Below the pieces are notes generated by a model, which was given only the letters and a program-made list of their open reading frames with translations, made no database searches and was not told the DNA's origin. This document shows positions 26,213 through 36,189 of a stretch of DNA of 64,000 nt, one piece after another. The translations under genes and the position numbers were made by a program. The stretch comes from Bradyrhizobium sp. CSS354 (GTDB taxonomy: Bacteria; Pseudomonadota; Alphaproteobacteria; Rhizobiales; Xanthobacteraceae), in the NCBI RefSeq assembly GCF_029051725.1, contig NZ_JAACFU010000001.1:310001-374000 (forward strand), read 5' to 3'. Within the stretch, counting starts at the first letter, position 1; each line of letters starts with the position of its first letter.

Positions 26213-26352
26213 GGGAGAGCCTGATGGCCTCTAAAATGCTTCACTGCACAACGGCAGAAGGGCGCGCGGCTTATAGGCCTGCGCTACCGGCATAGCCTAG
26301 CCCGATTTCGGGGCTTAGGCATGCAATTTCGCATAGCTTCGCCGGCCGCCTC

Positions 26353-28251
26353 TTAGATGGTGACCTGGGTTCCGACTTCAACCACCCGTCCGGTGGGAAT
26401 CTGGAAATAGTCGGTGGCGTCGTTGGCGGACCGGCTCAGCGCGATGAACAAATGGTCCTGCCAAAGCGGCATGCCGGACTGCGCCGACGCCTTCAGTGAG
26501 CGCCGGGACACGAAGAACGACGTCGACATGATGTCGAACTGCCAGCCCTGCTTGCGCGCGATCGCAAGCGCCTTGGGCACATTCGGCTGCTCCATGTAAC
26601 CGAAGCGCAGGCGGACCTTGAAGAACTTGTCGCTGATCTTCTCCATCCGGAAACGCTCCGACAGATCAACCCGCGGCGTATGCGCGGTCTCGATCGTCAG
26701 GACCACGTTATACTCGTGCAGCACCTTGTTGTGCTTGAGATTGTGCAGCAGCGCGGTCGGCACAAAAGAGGGATCGCTGGTCAGGAACACCGCGGTGCCC
26801 TTGACGATATGCGGCGGCCGCTTCTCCAGGCTCCGGATCAGATCGTCCAGCGGCACCTCGATGCGGCGTGTTTTCTGGATCAGGATCCCCGACCCTCGCC
26901 GCCAGGTCCAGATTGTCCCGGCCATGATGACGCCGAACAGCAGCGGCACCCAGGCGCCTTCCAGCAGCTTCAGAAGGTTCGCGCTGAAGAAGCTGATGTC
27001 GACCACGACGAAGGGCAGGATCACGGCTGCGGCCGTCGCGGCGCGCCAGTTCCACAATTTCCAGATCACGATGAAGCCCATGATGCCGTCGGCAACCATG
27101 GTGGTGGAGACCGCGATGCCGTAGGCGGATGCCAGGTTGCTGGGGGTGTGGAACAACAGCACCAGCAGCATCACACCAATGAGGAGCAGCCGGTTTACCC
27201 GCGGCAGATAGATCTGGCCGGCGTGGGTTTCCGAGGTGAAGCGCACCTCGAAGCGCGGCAGGAGGCCGAGTTGCACAGCCTGATAGACCAGCGAATAGGC
27301 TCCGGTGATCACCGCCTGGCTCGCGATCACGGTCGCGGCGGTCGCAAGCCCGACCAGCGGCAGCACGAAGTGCTCGGGCACCATGCGGTAGAAGGAATGT
27401 TCGATCGCGCTGGGATCGGACAGCACCAGTGCGCCCTGCCCGAAATAGTTGATCAGGAGCGAGGGCAGCACGAAGAACATCCAGGCCGACTGGATCGGCT
27501 TGCGGCCGAAATGGCCAAGATCTGCGTAAAGCGCCTCGCCGCCGGTCACCGCCAGGAACACCGCGCCCAGCGTCACCAGGCCGATGGTGCCGTGCGACAG
27601 CAGGAATTGCAGCGCGTAATAGGGATTGATCGCAGCGAGTACCGACGGATCGTCGGCGATGTGAATGGCGCCCAGCACGGCAAGAACTGTGAACCAGACG
27701 ACCATCACCGGCCCGAAGGCCGAGGCCACCAGCGCCGTCCCCTTGCTCTGGACCGCGAACAGCAGCGCCAGGATGAGAACGGTCAGGGGAACGACATAGT
27801 GCTCGAAGGCAGGAGTTGCGAGTTTCAGACCCTCGACCGCCGACAGCACCGAGATCGCCGGCGTGATCATGGAATCGCCGATGAACATGGAGGCGCCGAC
27901 GACGCCGAGCGCCGTCAGGAACCAGCTCCGCCGCCCGAGCGCGCGCTGGCCGAGCGCCATGAGGGAAAGCGTGCCGCCCTCCCCGTTGTTGTCGGCGCGC
28001 AGCAGCAGCAGAACGTATTTGGCGGTGACGACGATCAGCAGCGCCCACAGGATCAGCGAGAGCACGCCGAGCACCATGACCCGCGAGACCGGCTGGCCAT
28101 GAGCCGCGCCCCTGACCGCCTCGTGAAATGCGTAAAGTGGCGACGTGCCGATGTCGCCGAAGACGACGCCGATGCTCCCGAGCGTCAGGCCCCAGAAACC
28201 AGAGGTGACCGGCCCGTCCTGAGCTTCGGTCGATGTGATGCTCGCCGTCAT
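26353..28251 (-). CDS. kup: Potassium uptake transporter Kup (copy 2)
   Basis: Second Kup-family K+ transporter, 632 aa. It shares all motifs with copy 1 ([54 protein letters not shown]) and a nearly identical C-terminal end. Nucleotide similarity in the last ~90 bases is also obvious by eye. Start chosen at the ATG at 28251 ([14 protein letters not shown]), because the upstream Arg-rich frame to 28395 has no family resemblance; no strong Shine-Dalgarno is visible. The 272-base region upstream to motB shows no other gene. Confidence 0.92.
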   Translation of the reverse strand: MTASITSTEAQDGPVTSGFWGLTLGSIGVVFGDIGTSPLYAFHEAVRGAAHGQPVSRVMVLGVLSLILWALLIVVTAKYVLLLLRADNNGEGGTLSLMALGQRALGRRSWFLTALGVVGASMFIGDSMITPAISVLSAVEGLKLATPAFEHYVVPLTVLILALLFAVQSKGTALVASAFGPVMVVWFTVLAVLGAIHIADDPSVLAAINPYYALQFLLSHGTIGLVTLGAVFLAVTGGEALYADLGHFGRKPIQSAWMFFVLPSLLINYFGQGALVLSDPSAIEHSFYRMVPEHFVLPLVGLATAATVIASQAVITGAYSLVYQAVQLGLLPRFEVRFTSETHAGQIYLPRVNRLLLIGVMLLVLLFHTPSNLASAYGIAVSTTMVADGIMGFIVIWKLWNWRAATAAAVILPFVVVDISFFSANLLKLLEGAWVPLLFGVIMAGTIWTWRRGSGILIQKTRRIEVPLDDLIRSLEKRPPHIVKGTAVFLTSDPSFVPTALLHNLKHNKVLHEYNVVLTIETAHTPRVDLSERFRMEKISDKFFKVRLRFGYMEQPNVPKALAIARKQGWQFDIMSTSFFVSRRSLKASAQSGMPLWQDHLFIALSRSANDATDYFQIPTGRVVEVGTQVTI

Positions 28252-28523
28252 ATGAAACTGGAACGCTTCTGCCCGAGAATTGATCCGGCGCCTTTTGACG
28301 GTTCCGGCGCCCCTGTCAATCGGCACATCACCATAGCAGGCGCCGGGGCAGATGCTGTGACGCCGCAGCAACGGTCGTCGCCCACGCGACGACATGCCTC
28401 AGGTACGATGGTGGCACAAGAGCCCTGAGCCTTTCCGTCCCGATTGAAGCGGAACGGGCTCTACATCCTTGTTTTGTCGCGTTTTCTTCAGACGAAGCGG
28501 CGTCCGCCTCGCTCGGAGACGTC

Positions 28524-29354
28524 CTAAGGCTTCAGATTCGGCGGCAGCGGCGGATCTTCACGCATCAGGGTGATGGTCACCCGCCGGTTGGCGGCAAGCG
28601 ACGGATCGTCCGGGAACAGCGGCTGGGTGTCCGCCTTGCCGGAGACGGCAAAGACATGGGCGCCCGGCAGGCCCTCGCGTTCGAGGATCTGACGGACGGC
28701 ATTGGCGCGGTCGGCCGACAGGTCGAAGGCACCGTAGTCGCTGCGGGTCGGCACAAATCCAGCCGCGGTGTGGCCGGCGATGGAGACGCGCAGCGGCGTC
28801 GCCTTGAGCGGAACAGCGAGCTTCTCGATCAAGCGGCGGGTGCGGTCATAGGGCACTTTGGAGCCGTCGGCGAACATCGAGCGGCCGTCCTGGTCCACGA
28901 TCTCGAGGTTGAGGCCCTGCTTGGTCTCCTCGAACATGATGTGCTTGGACATCTCGGTCAGTTCCGGCATGTCCTGCAACGCCTGGCGCAGCGAGGCCGC
29001 CGCCAGCGCAAAATTGCGGTCGACCTTGATCTTGGCGCCCGACGTGCGGTCACGATCCTCCTGGTCCGGCGTCGGCGTGTTGGAGGAGTCCTCGGGCTGA
29101 ATGTGATCGACGTTCTTCAGCCGAGGGCGGGTCGGCAGGCCGTCGGACTCGACAATACCGGAATAGCGCGCTTCGGTCTGGACACCAAAGGCGTCGCGCA
29201 TTGAGCCTGCGACGACCTTCAGCTTGTTGGCATCCTGGGTCGAAAACGCGACAAGCATCACGAAGAAGCTCATCATCAGGCCCATCAGGTCGGCGAAGGT
29301 CACGAACCAGCCGTGACCGCCTCCGTGTGAATCGCCGCGCTTCTTCTTGGCCAT
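28524..29354 (-). CDS. motB: Flagellar motor stator protein MotB
   Basis: Peptidoglycan-binding stator subunit, 276 aa. A short basic cytoplasmic tail (MAKKKRGDSHGGGHG) leads into the single membrane helix with the proton-binding Asp in WFVTFADLMGLMMSFFVML. The C-terminal OmpA/MotB domain shows ADGSKVPYDRTRRLI, VSIAGHTAAG, SADRANAVRQIL and NRRVTI. Encoded 23 bases after motA on the same strand. Confidence 0.9.
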   Translation of the reverse strand: MAKKKRGDSHGGGHGWFVTFADLMGLMMSFFVMLVAFSTQDANKLKVVAGSMRDAFGVQTEARYSGIVESDGLPTRPRLKNVDHIQPEDSSNTPTPDQEDRDRTSGAKIKVDRNFALAAASLRQALQDMPELTEMSKHIMFEETKQGLNLEIVDQDGRSMFADGSKVPYDRTRRLIEKLAVPLKATPLRVSIAGHTAAGFVPTRSDYGAFDLSADRANAVRQILEREGLPGAHVFAVSGKADTQPLFPDDPSLAANRRVTITLMREDPPLPPNLKP

Positions 29355-29377
29355 ATCTCAAATCCCGGCGGGCAGAA

Positions 29378-30151
29378 TCAGGCCGGAACCGGCTCGCCTT
29401 CGGCGTGGCGGTGCTTCTCGGGCAGATAGGCCAGCAGCATTTCGCGGACCAACGTCGGACTCTTGGAGTCGCGGATCATCAGGATGCCGTCGATGATCAG
29501 CGTGCGGTTGGTCTCTTCGTCCAGGAGCTTGCCATGCAGCTTGTCCGCGATCGGGGTACAGAACAGGTTGGCGACCAGCGCGCCGTAGAGAGTCGCGAGC
29601 AGCGCGGTCGCCATGAACGGGCCGAGCTTTGACGGGTCGGTCATGTTGGCGAACATCTGCACCATGCCGATCAGCGTGCCGACCATGCCAAAGGCCGGGG
29701 CGCAGTCGCCGATGGCGCGGTAGATCTTGCTGCCTTCGTCCAGATGCATCAAGAAATTGTCGCGGTCGCGCTCGAGATTGTCGCGAATGAAATCGAGGTC
29801 GTAGCCGTCGGCGACGTAGCGGATGCCCTTGGCCAGGAACGGCTCGTCGGTCTCTACTTTTTCCAGCCCCACCGGGCCCTGCTTGCGGGCGATCTCGGCG
29901 ATGCGGGCGAGCTCGTCGACCAGATCGTGCGCCGACAGACGGCTCATTGTGAAGGCAAATTTGGCGCCGAGCGGCAGGCCATGGATCAGCGTCGAGAGCG
30001 GAAAGCGGATCATGGTCGCAGCCGTCGAGCCGCCGAAGATGATGATCATCGCATGCTCGGAGACGAACATGTGGAGATCGCCGCCCAGCAGCATCATCGT
30101 CGCGATGACGATAATGCCCGCCACGAGCCCGATGCTCGTCATGATATCCAT
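29378..30151 (-). CDS. motA: Flagellar motor stator protein MotA (PomA-like)
   Basis: Membrane stator subunit, 257 aa. Four membrane segments: IGLVAGIIVIATMMLLGG, AMIIIFGGSTAATMI, the APAFGMVGTLIGMVQMF pair and ALLATLYGALVANLFCTPIADKL. The cytoplasmic loop carries the charged region that meets FliG. LGGDLHMFV and FGGSTAAT are typical of the PomA/MotA branch. Start is the ATG at 30151 with GGAG seven bases upstream; the in-frame TTG at 30163 is part of that region. Confidence 0.9.
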   Translation of the reverse strand: MDIMTSIGLVAGIIVIATMMLLGGDLHMFVSEHAMIIIFGGSTAATMIRFPLSTLIHGLPLGAKFAFTMSRLSAHDLVDELARIAEIARKQGPVGLEKVETDEPFLAKGIRYVADGYDLDFIRDNLERDRDNFLMHLDEGSKIYRAIGDCAPAFGMVGTLIGMVQMFANMTDPSKLGPFMATALLATLYGALVANLFCTPIADKLHGKLLDEETNRTLIIDGILMIRDSKSPTLVREMLLAYLPEKHRHAEGEPVPA

Positions 30152-30477
30152 GGGAGACTCCAACGCGAACGCAACAACGGCCGTCCTGGCCGATGGCGCG
30201 GCCCAACCCCGAACCGCATCGGAGACCCTAGTGAGCCGCGATTAAAGACGCGTAAAGGTTAAGTTGAGCCGTCGCGCCTGGCGGCCGCAGCGCGCTGAAA
30301 GGCGCCGGCTTTTGCCGACTGCCGACAGGGATTTCAACATTTTGCTAACCATACGGCGCCGCGCACCCATCACCGTGCGTGCGCGAAACCTTCGGCTGCG
30401 GCCCTGCGCCACATCGGGCGCGACCGATCAGTTGGTATTCTGGACCGGACCGGCACCTCATGGCGGAAGGCATCGCA

Positions 30478-30771
30478 ATGGTGACGCTGTTCAGTCTTCT
30501 CACCGCGCTTCCCGCAGTGCTGGCGCTCCACATGCTCGAACCCGAGCTCGTCTTGCCGGCGTTCAGCGTGCTGCTCTTTGTCGAGGCGGCCCTGGCCGTG
30601 ATCGCAGCGCGCCTGATCCAGATGCCGGACAATGCGGAAGATATCACCCTGTGGGATTTTGCCGGCGGCTTCACCTTGATCGGATGCGCTGCCGCGGTAT
30701 TCGGCGAGCCAGATCAAGCCGCCCTGTTCCTGACGGACCAGGGCGGCCTGCGAGCAACGTCGCAGCCGTAG
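30478..30771 (+). CDS. Small hypothetical membrane protein
   Basis: 97 aa, not recognised. Start at the ATG at 30478, with GGAAGG nine bases upstream. Three hydrophobic stretches (VTLFSLLTALPAVLALHML, VLPAFSVLLFVEAALAVIAARLI, FAGGFTLIGCAAAVFG) suggest a polytopic inner-membrane protein. It is convergent with the RraA-like gene and divergent from motA. No family assignment. Confidence 0.6.
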   Translation: MVTLFSLLTALPAVLALHMLEPELVLPAFSVLLFVEAALAVIAARLIQMPDNAEDITLWDFAGGFTLIGCAAAVFGEPDQAALFLTDQGGLRATSQP

Positions 30772-30789
30772 ATCGTTCCGGTCCGGCCG

Positions 30790-31509
30790 TTAGTGGATCT
30801 CCGCCGACCGCTTCAGTGCGGCCTTCAGCTTCTCCAGCGAGAAGTCGGGGCTGCGGGCGATTTCGAGGATCGGCGTCTCGCGGCGGCCGCAGAGCTCGGC
30901 GGCCTCGGGCAGCTTTGCGGCGATGTCGCGCGGGATCACGATGGCGCCGTGCAGATCGGCGTGGATCAGGTCGTCCGACTTCACGGTCATGCCCGCAACG
31001 CGCACCTCGCCGCCAAAGCTCTCGGCATGCACCCACGCATGCGACGGTCCGATCGAGCCGGCCAGCGCCTGGAATCCAGGTGCCCATTGCGGGATGTCGC
31101 GGATCGAGCCGTCAGTGATCACGCCGAGACAGCCGAGCGCCTTGTGCACGTTGCTCTGGACCTCGCCCCAGAACGCACCGTAGCCGACGTCGGGACCGTC
31201 GATGTCCTGGATCACCGAGATGCGCGGACCATGGCCGGTCCCGACATATTCGTAATATTCGATGCGGCGCTTGGACTGCTCTTCCGGCGGTAGCGAATTT
31301 TTCAGCACCGAGCGGATCGCGACCGTGCGGGCGTAGCCGACGATCGGCGGCAGATCGGGGAATGGGCAGACCAGTGGCTTGGTGGTGTAGCCGATCAGCC
31401 GCCGCTCGGGCGCCACGATCTCCATGGCATTGCAGATCGTCGGGGTGTCATAGCGGCCCAGCGCTTCGAGGACGGAAGCGGGCAGCGGCCCGGTCGCAGT
31501 ATTCGTCAC
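30790..31509 (-). CDS. RraA-like family protein (4-hydroxy-4-methyl-2-oxoglutarate aldolase type)
   Basis: A 239-aa protein of the RraA / HMG-aldolase fold. The metal and substrate motif is LGVITDGSIRDIPQW (G-x-x-x-D-G-x-x-R-D), as in class II pyruvate aldolases and oxaloacetate decarboxylases of this family. Other cues are DTPTICNAMEIV at the start and DLIHADLHGAIVIPRDI. Start is GTG at 31509 preceded by GGGAGAG. RraA homologues can be aldolases or RNase E regulators; the intact RD motif favours an enzyme. Stands alone. Confidence 0.8.
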   Translation of the reverse strand: MTNTATGPLPASVLEALGRYDTPTICNAMEIVAPERRLIGYTTKPLVCPFPDLPPIVGYARTVAIRSVLKNSLPPEEQSKRRIEYYEYVGTGHGPRISVIQDIDGPDVGYGAFWGEVQSNVHKALGCLGVITDGSIRDIPQWAPGFQALAGSIGPSHAWVHAESFGGEVRVAGMTVKSDDLIHADLHGAIVIPRDIAAKLPEAAELCGRRETPILEIARSPDFSLEKLKAALKRSAEIH

Positions 31510-31606
31510 GGCGTTCTCTCCCAGATTGGCGGCCGCTGTTGGCGCGGTGTCGCCGGCACCTGGCGATATAGCCGAGATCGGGTCTCAACCCAACTCGGGG
31601 CGCCTC

Positions 31607-31687
31607 ATGGCAGATATCCAAGTCTTGTTGATCAGTGGCTTGCTGCTCAGCGCCTTGCTGCTTAGTGCCCTGCCGCTCAGTGCAAGC
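31607..31687 (+). repeat. Imperfect 15-bp tandem repeat overlapping the pssA stop
   Basis: Units CTGCTCAGCGCCTTG, CTGCTTAGTGCCCTG and CCGCTCAGTGCAAGC follow each other from 31643, preceded by a partial unit. On the plus strand they would encode LLLSA / LLLSA / LPLSA. The pssA stop codon (31677-31679) lies inside the last unit. Confidence 0.6.
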
Positions 31688-32558
31688 GGTCGGGCCGATC
31701 GTCGCCGCGCGGCGGCTCCGACAGGTTTGTCAGCGTCGGTGCCGACGGCGGCGACGAGACTTCGCCTCCTGCCGACCCGGTGGCTTCCAACGCGCGCGCC
31801 TGATCGCGATAGGATTTGTAGCCGAGCGGCAAAGCGAGGAGATACAGCACCGTGCCGATCGACAGCACGTGCCAGGGATAGGCGATCAGCAGCGCGATGA
31901 AGACGATGACTGCGACGAACGCAGGCAGCACCAGTTCGGGCGGCACCCGCATGCGCTTGGTCTTGCCGGAGAACACCGGTAGGCGCGACACCATCAGGAA
32001 GGCGATCAGCAGCGTATACGCAGCCGTCACCGCCGCAGGCAGCCGGCCGAGATCGAGGAACGCGACATAGATCGGCAGCAGTACCGTGATCGCGCCGGCC
32101 GGCGCCGGGACGCCGGTGAAGAAATTGGCGGCGAAGGCCGGCTTGTTGGGATCGTCCATGGTGGCATTGAAGCGCGCCAGGCGGAGGCCACCGGAGATCG
32201 CAAACACCATGGCGGCGATCCAGCCGGCATTGCCGAGCTCGTGCAGCTGCCAGAAATACAGCATCAGGCCGGGCGCCACGCCGAAATTGACGAAGTCGGC
32301 GAGGCTGTCGAGTTCGGCGCCGAACTTGGACTGCCCCTTGATCATGCGCGCGATGCGGCCGTCGATGCCGTCGAGCGCCGCCGCGAACACGATGGCGTAG
32401 ACCGCGAGCGACATCCGCCCCTCGATCGAGAGCCGGATCGAGGTCAGGCCGGCGCAGATCGCCAGCAGCGTGATGACGTTGGGCACCAGCATGCGCACCG
32501 GGATCGGGCGGAACCGCCGCCGGCGTACGTCTGGATCTCTAGAGTCGTAGGGCGTCAT
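31677..32558 (-). CDS. pssA: CDP-diacylglycerol-serine O-phosphatidyltransferase
   Basis: Membrane enzyme that makes phosphatidylserine from CDP-diacylglycerol and serine, 293 aa. The CDP-alcohol phosphotransferase signature is complete: DGIDGRIARMIKGQSKFGAELDSLAD (shown in part: DGxxxR, G, D, D). About eight membrane helices follow an Arg-rich N-terminus (VRRRRFRPIPVRMLVPN). The extended C-terminal tail (~250-293) is polar. It lies 86 bases downstream of psd, which uses its product. Confidence 0.92.
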   Translation of the reverse strand: MTPYDSRDPDVRRRRFRPIPVRMLVPNVITLLAICAGLTSIRLSIEGRMSLAVYAIVFAAALDGIDGRIARMIKGQSKFGAELDSLADFVNFGVAPGLMLYFWQLHELGNAGWIAAMVFAISGGLRLARFNATMDDPNKPAFAANFFTGVPAPAGAITVLLPIYVAFLDLGRLPAAVTAAYTLLIAFLMVSRLPVFSGKTKRMRVPPELVLPAFVAVIVFIALLIAYPWHVLSIGTVLYLLALPLGYKSYRDQARALEATGSAGGEVSSPPSAPTLTNLSEPPRGDDRPDRLH

Positions 32559-32644
32559 GGCTCGTCCTCACCTTGAGGCGAGATATAGCAAGCCGCGTTC
32601 CCCTCCGCCATTGCGGCGGAAGGCCCCTCAGGCCGACTTATTGG

Positions 32645-33343
32645 TTAATTGGCGCGATAGGCGCGGCTCGGGTCGTCTCCGGCGAGATCGGCCAGAATCG
32701 TCTCGCCGGCGATCGCCGTCTGCCCTTCCGAGACCAGCGCCTTGGTGCCCAGCGGCAGATAGACGTCGAGCCGCGAGCCGAAGCGGATCAGGCCGAAACG
32801 CTCGCCGGCGCCGATCGCCTGCCCCTCTTTGACGAAGCAGACGATGCGCTTGGCGACCAGGCCCGCGATCTGGATCACGCCGATCCGCGCCGTTGGCGTC
32901 GTGATCACCAGCGAGTTGCGCTCATTGTCCTCGCTCGCCTTGTCCAGCTCGGCATTGATGAACAGGCCGGGGCGGTAGGCAATACGGTCCACCCGGCCCG
33001 CGATCGGGCTGCGGTTCACGTGGCAGTTGAACACGCTCATGAACACCGAGACGCGCGGCAGCGGCCGGTCGCCGAGCCCAAGCTCGGCCGGCGGCAGCGC
33101 CATGGTGATCATCGAGACCCGGCCGTCGGCCGGCGACACCACGAGCCCCTCGCGCACCGGCGTCACCCTGACGGGGTCGCGGAAGAACAGCGCGCACCAC
33201 ACGGTCAGGATGGTGCCGATCCACCCCAAAGGCGACCACAGCCAGAACAGGACGAGGCTTGCCAGCGCAAAGCCACCGATGAAGGGATAACCCTCCTTGT
33301 GGATCGGCGGGATCTGACGCTGGATCGAATCGAGAATGGACAT
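32645..33343 (-). CDS. psd: Phosphatidylserine decarboxylase proenzyme, short form
   Basis: Converts phosphatidylserine to phosphatidylethanolamine; 232 aa, the short form. The pyruvoyl cleavage site is the Gly-Ser in [14 protein letters not shown]. An N-terminal membrane region ([34 protein letters not shown]) precedes the catalytic domain ([28 protein letters not shown]). Directly upstream of pssA on the same strand, as is usual in alphaproteobacteria. Confidence 0.93.
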   Translation of the reverse strand: MSILDSIQRQIPPIHKEGYPFIGGFALASLVLFWLWSPLGWIGTILTVWCALFFRDPVRVTPVREGLVVSPADGRVSMITMALPPAELGLGDRPLPRVSVFMSVFNCHVNRSPIAGRVDRIAYRPGLFINAELDKASEDNERNSLVITTPTARIGVIQIAGLVAKRIVCFVKEGQAIGAGERFGLIRFGSRLDVYLPLGTKALVSEGQTAIAGETILADLAGDDPSRAYRAN

Positions 33344-33425
33344 CGCTATTGCCGCTCAGGGTTGATGGCGCAGGTCGTCCCGCGCGGTGGTGTTGTTTAG
33401 GCCAGAGTTGGGACCGGAGACAAGG

Positions 33426-35381
33426 TCACTCCGCCGCGGCAGGCGTCGTCAGGACATCGGCGACCGGCGGTGGCTCCCGGTTGGGTGCCTCGCCGGAATC
33501 GGCCATTCTGGCCAGTTTCTCGCGCGCCGCCTCGGCCTCGCGCTGCCTGTTCCACATGCTGGCGTAAAGTCCCTCCTCCGCGAGCAGTTTCGCGTGGGTG
33601 CCGCGTTCGGCGATGCGGCCTTGGTCCAGCACGATGATCTCGTCGGCGCCGACGATGGTCGAAAGCCGATGGGCGATCACCAGCGAGGTGCGGTTCTTCG
33701 CCACGCGCTCGAGCGCGCCCTGGATCTCGTGCTCGGTGTGGGTGTCCAGCGCGGAGGTCGCCTCGTCCAGCACCAGGATCGGCGGCGCCTTCAACACGGT
33801 GCGCGCGATCGCGACCCGCTGTTTTTCACCACCGGACAGTTTCAGACCGCGCTCGCCGACCTGGGTCTCGTAGCCTTTAGGCGCCATCCGGATGAAACGA
33901 TCGATCTGCGCCAGCTGCGCTGCCTGCTCGACCTCGGCATCGCTGGCGTCCCAGCGACCGTAGCGGATGTTGTAGCGGATGGTGTCGTTGAACAGCACGG
34001 TGTCCTGCGGCACCATGCCGATGGACGCGCGCAAGCTCGCCTGCGTGACTTCGCGAATGTCCTGGCCATCGATCAGGATCTTGCCGCCGGAAATGTCGTA
34101 GAGGCGAAACAACAGGCGTGAGATGGTCGACTTGCCCGCACCGGACGGTCCGACGATCGCGACCGTCTTGCCGGCCGGCACCTCGAAGCTGATGCCCTTG
34201 AGGATCGGACGGGACGGCTCATAGGCAAAGCGCACGTCCTCGAAACGCACATTGCCCGCGGAGACCACCAGCGGCTTCGCGCCCGGCGCATCCTTGATCT
34301 CGGCCTCGCGCCCCAGCACGTTGAACATCTTCTCGATATCGATGATCGCCTGCTTGATCTCGCGATAGACCATGCCCATGAAGTTCAAGGGCTGGTAAAG
34401 CTGGATCATCATGGCATTGACCAGCACGAAATCGCCGACCGTGTTGGTGCCGTTGCGCACACCGATCGCGCACATCAGCATGGTCGCGGTCAGCCCCAGC
34501 GTGAAGATCACGGCTTGCCCGGTGTTGAGCACGGCAAGCGAAGTGTAAGCCTGGACGCTCGACTCCTCGTAACGCGCGACCGATCGGTCATAGCGCTGCG
34601 ACTCACGGGTCTCGGCGCTGAAATATTTGACGGTCTCGTAGTTCAACAGCGAGTCGATCGCCTTGGTGTTCGCCTCAGTGTCGGCATCGTTCATCTTGCG
34701 GCGGATGCCGATCCGCCACTCGGTCGCGATGTAGGTATAGTACATGTAGACCGCGACAGTGACGAGGGTCGCGAGCACGTAGCGCCAATCGAACTGCCAC
34801 AGCAGCACGGCCATCAGCAGCGAGACCTCGACGATGGTCGGGATCAACTGCAGGATCACCATGCGCACGATGACCTCGATACCCTCGCGGCCGCGCTCGA
34901 GCACGCGCGTCAGGCCGCCGGTCTTGCGCTCCAGGTGGAAGCGCAGCGACAGCTCGTGCATGTGGATGAAGGTGATGGTGGCGAGCTTGCGCACCGCATG
35001 CATGGCAACGCGCGCGAAAATGCCGTCGCGCCATTGCGTCAGCACCGCCATCACGATGCGCATCACGCCGTAGCTCGCTGTCAGCAGCAGCGGCGAGGCA
35101 ATCACCCAAAGGTGCCAATTGTCGGCCTGAACCGGCGCGGTATTGGCGCCGGTCAGCGCGTCGGTCGCCCATTTGAAACTGAAAGGAACCGTCAGCGTGA
35201 TCAGCTTGGCGGCGAGCAGCAGCACCATCGACCAGACCACGCGCATCTTCAGGTCGAAACGGTCGCCCGGCCAGATATAGGGCCACAGATGCGCCAGCGT
35301 GCCCATCAGCGTGGCCCGCTCCAGCGGCCCCCCGGCGGGATCAGGAACGTTGGGGCCGGCGGGCGATTGAGCTTGGTCCAT
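33426..35381 (-). CDS. Atm1-type ABC exporter, fused permease-ATPase
   Basis: Half-transporter of the Atm1/ABCB7/HMT1 group, 651 aa, probably exporting glutathione-linked persulfides or metals across the inner membrane. Residues ~30-330 hold six membrane helices, with the GLTRVLERGREGIE and LNYETVKYFSAE blocks typical of this group. The ATPase domain has Walker A GPSGAGKS, signature LSGGEKQRVAIART and Walker B ILVLDEATSALD. Start is the ATG at 35381; the in-frame codon before it is TTG. Upstream of psd by 82 bases, not obviously related in function. Confidence 0.9.
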   Translation of the reverse strand: MDQAQSPAGPNVPDPAGGPLERATLMGTLAHLWPYIWPGDRFDLKMRVVWSMVLLLAAKLITLTVPFSFKWATDALTGANTAPVQADNWHLWVIASPLLLTASYGVMRIVMAVLTQWRDGIFARVAMHAVRKLATITFIHMHELSLRFHLERKTGGLTRVLERGREGIEVIVRMVILQLIPTIVEVSLLMAVLLWQFDWRYVLATLVTVAVYMYYTYIATEWRIGIRRKMNDADTEANTKAIDSLLNYETVKYFSAETRESQRYDRSVARYEESSVQAYTSLAVLNTGQAVIFTLGLTATMLMCAIGVRNGTNTVGDFVLVNAMMIQLYQPLNFMGMVYREIKQAIIDIEKMFNVLGREAEIKDAPGAKPLVVSAGNVRFEDVRFAYEPSRPILKGISFEVPAGKTVAIVGPSGAGKSTISRLLFRLYDISGGKILIDGQDIREVTQASLRASIGMVPQDTVLFNDTIRYNIRYGRWDASDAEVEQAAQLAQIDRFIRMAPKGYETQVGERGLKLSGGEKQRVAIARTVLKAPPILVLDEATSALDTHTEHEIQGALERVAKNRTSLVIAHRLSTIVGADEIIVLDQGRIAERGTHAKLLAEEGLYASMWNRQREAEAAREKLARMADSGEAPNREPPPVADVLTTPAAAE

Positions 35382-35574
35382 CAAGAAGCCTGAAAAGCCC
35401 GTCAGATGCGGGCTGCGTTGCCATTAAGGATTTTCGTTTGTCATATAGAGCCTTACCGATGCCCATGCACCCCGCCAGATGGCGAATCTTCGATTGTTCT
35501 TCGTCGTTTACCGGTAGATTTCCGGAAGTCCCGAATCACCGATTGGGCTTGACGCCTCTTCGCTGCAATGCATC

Positions 35575-36189
35575 ATGGCACCAATGAGCACGATCAAAAC
35601 CGTCTGTGTCTATTGCGGCTCCGGCCCAGGAACAAATCCCCGTTTCACCGAAGGCGCCAAGGCGTTCGGCAAGGCGCTCGCCGAGAACAACATCCGCCTC
35701 GTCTACGGCGGCGGCTCGCTCGGCCTGATGGGCTCGGTCGCGACCTCCGTGCTCGATCACGGCGGCACCGTCACCGGCATCATCCCCGACTTCCTGCGGA
35801 TGCGCGAAAACGCGCTGACCCGCGTGCAGGAGATGATCGTCACCCCCGACATGCACGAGCGCAAGCGGCTGATGTTCGAACGCTCCGACGCTTTCGTGGC
35901 CTTGCCTGGCGGCGTCGGCACGCTGGAGGAGTTGGTTGAGCAATTGACCTGGAAGCAGTTGGGACGTCATGCCAAGCCGGTGCTGCTTGCCAACATCGAT
36001 AATTTCTGGGAGCCGCTGTTCTCGCTGCTGTCGCACATGCGTCAGACCGAGTTCATCCGCGCCGGGCTTTCGGTCGACATCCTCAAGGCCGATCGGATCG
36101 AAGAGATTTTGCCGAAGCTGAAGGCGGCTGCGGCACAGATCGACGATGCCGAAAAGCAGCTCGCCCCGGAAATGGCGCGCAAACTTTAG
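35575..36189 (+). CDS. LOG family protein (cytokinin riboside 5'-monophosphate phosphoribohydrolase-like)
   Basis: A 204-aa Rossmann-fold protein of the TIGR00730 / LOG family, which cleaves ribose-5-phosphate from nucleotide cytokinins or other nucleoside monophosphates. The motifs PGGVGTLEE and HERKRLMFERSDAFVALPGG are intact, with VYCGSGPG and VYGGGSLGLMG at the start. In plant-associated bacteria such proteins can activate cytokinins; whether this one does is not shown. The start may be ATG 35575 or 35584. Its stop overlaps that of the convergent VOC gene. Confidence 0.88.
   Translation: MAPMSTIKTVCVYCGSGPGTNPRFTEGAKAFGKALAENNIRLVYGGGSLGLMGSVATSVLDHGGTVTGIIPDFLRMRENALTRVQEMIVTPDMHERKRLMFERSDAFVALPGGVGTLEELVEQLTWKQLGRHAKPVLLANIDNFWEPLFSLLSHMRQTEFIRAGLSVDILKADRIEEILPKLKAAAAQIDDAEKQLAPEMARKL

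Noticed and set aside
26295..26320. Hairpin GCCTAGCCC...GGGCTTAGGC between the two kup genes as a terminator
   Set aside because: One-base bulge and no T tract on the minus strand; may be a processing site but not supported as a terminator.
30264..31118. Long plus-strand frame of 284 codons
   Set aside because: Arg/Ala-rich shadow composition, overlaps antisense the RraA-like gene and a better plus-strand ORF at 30478.
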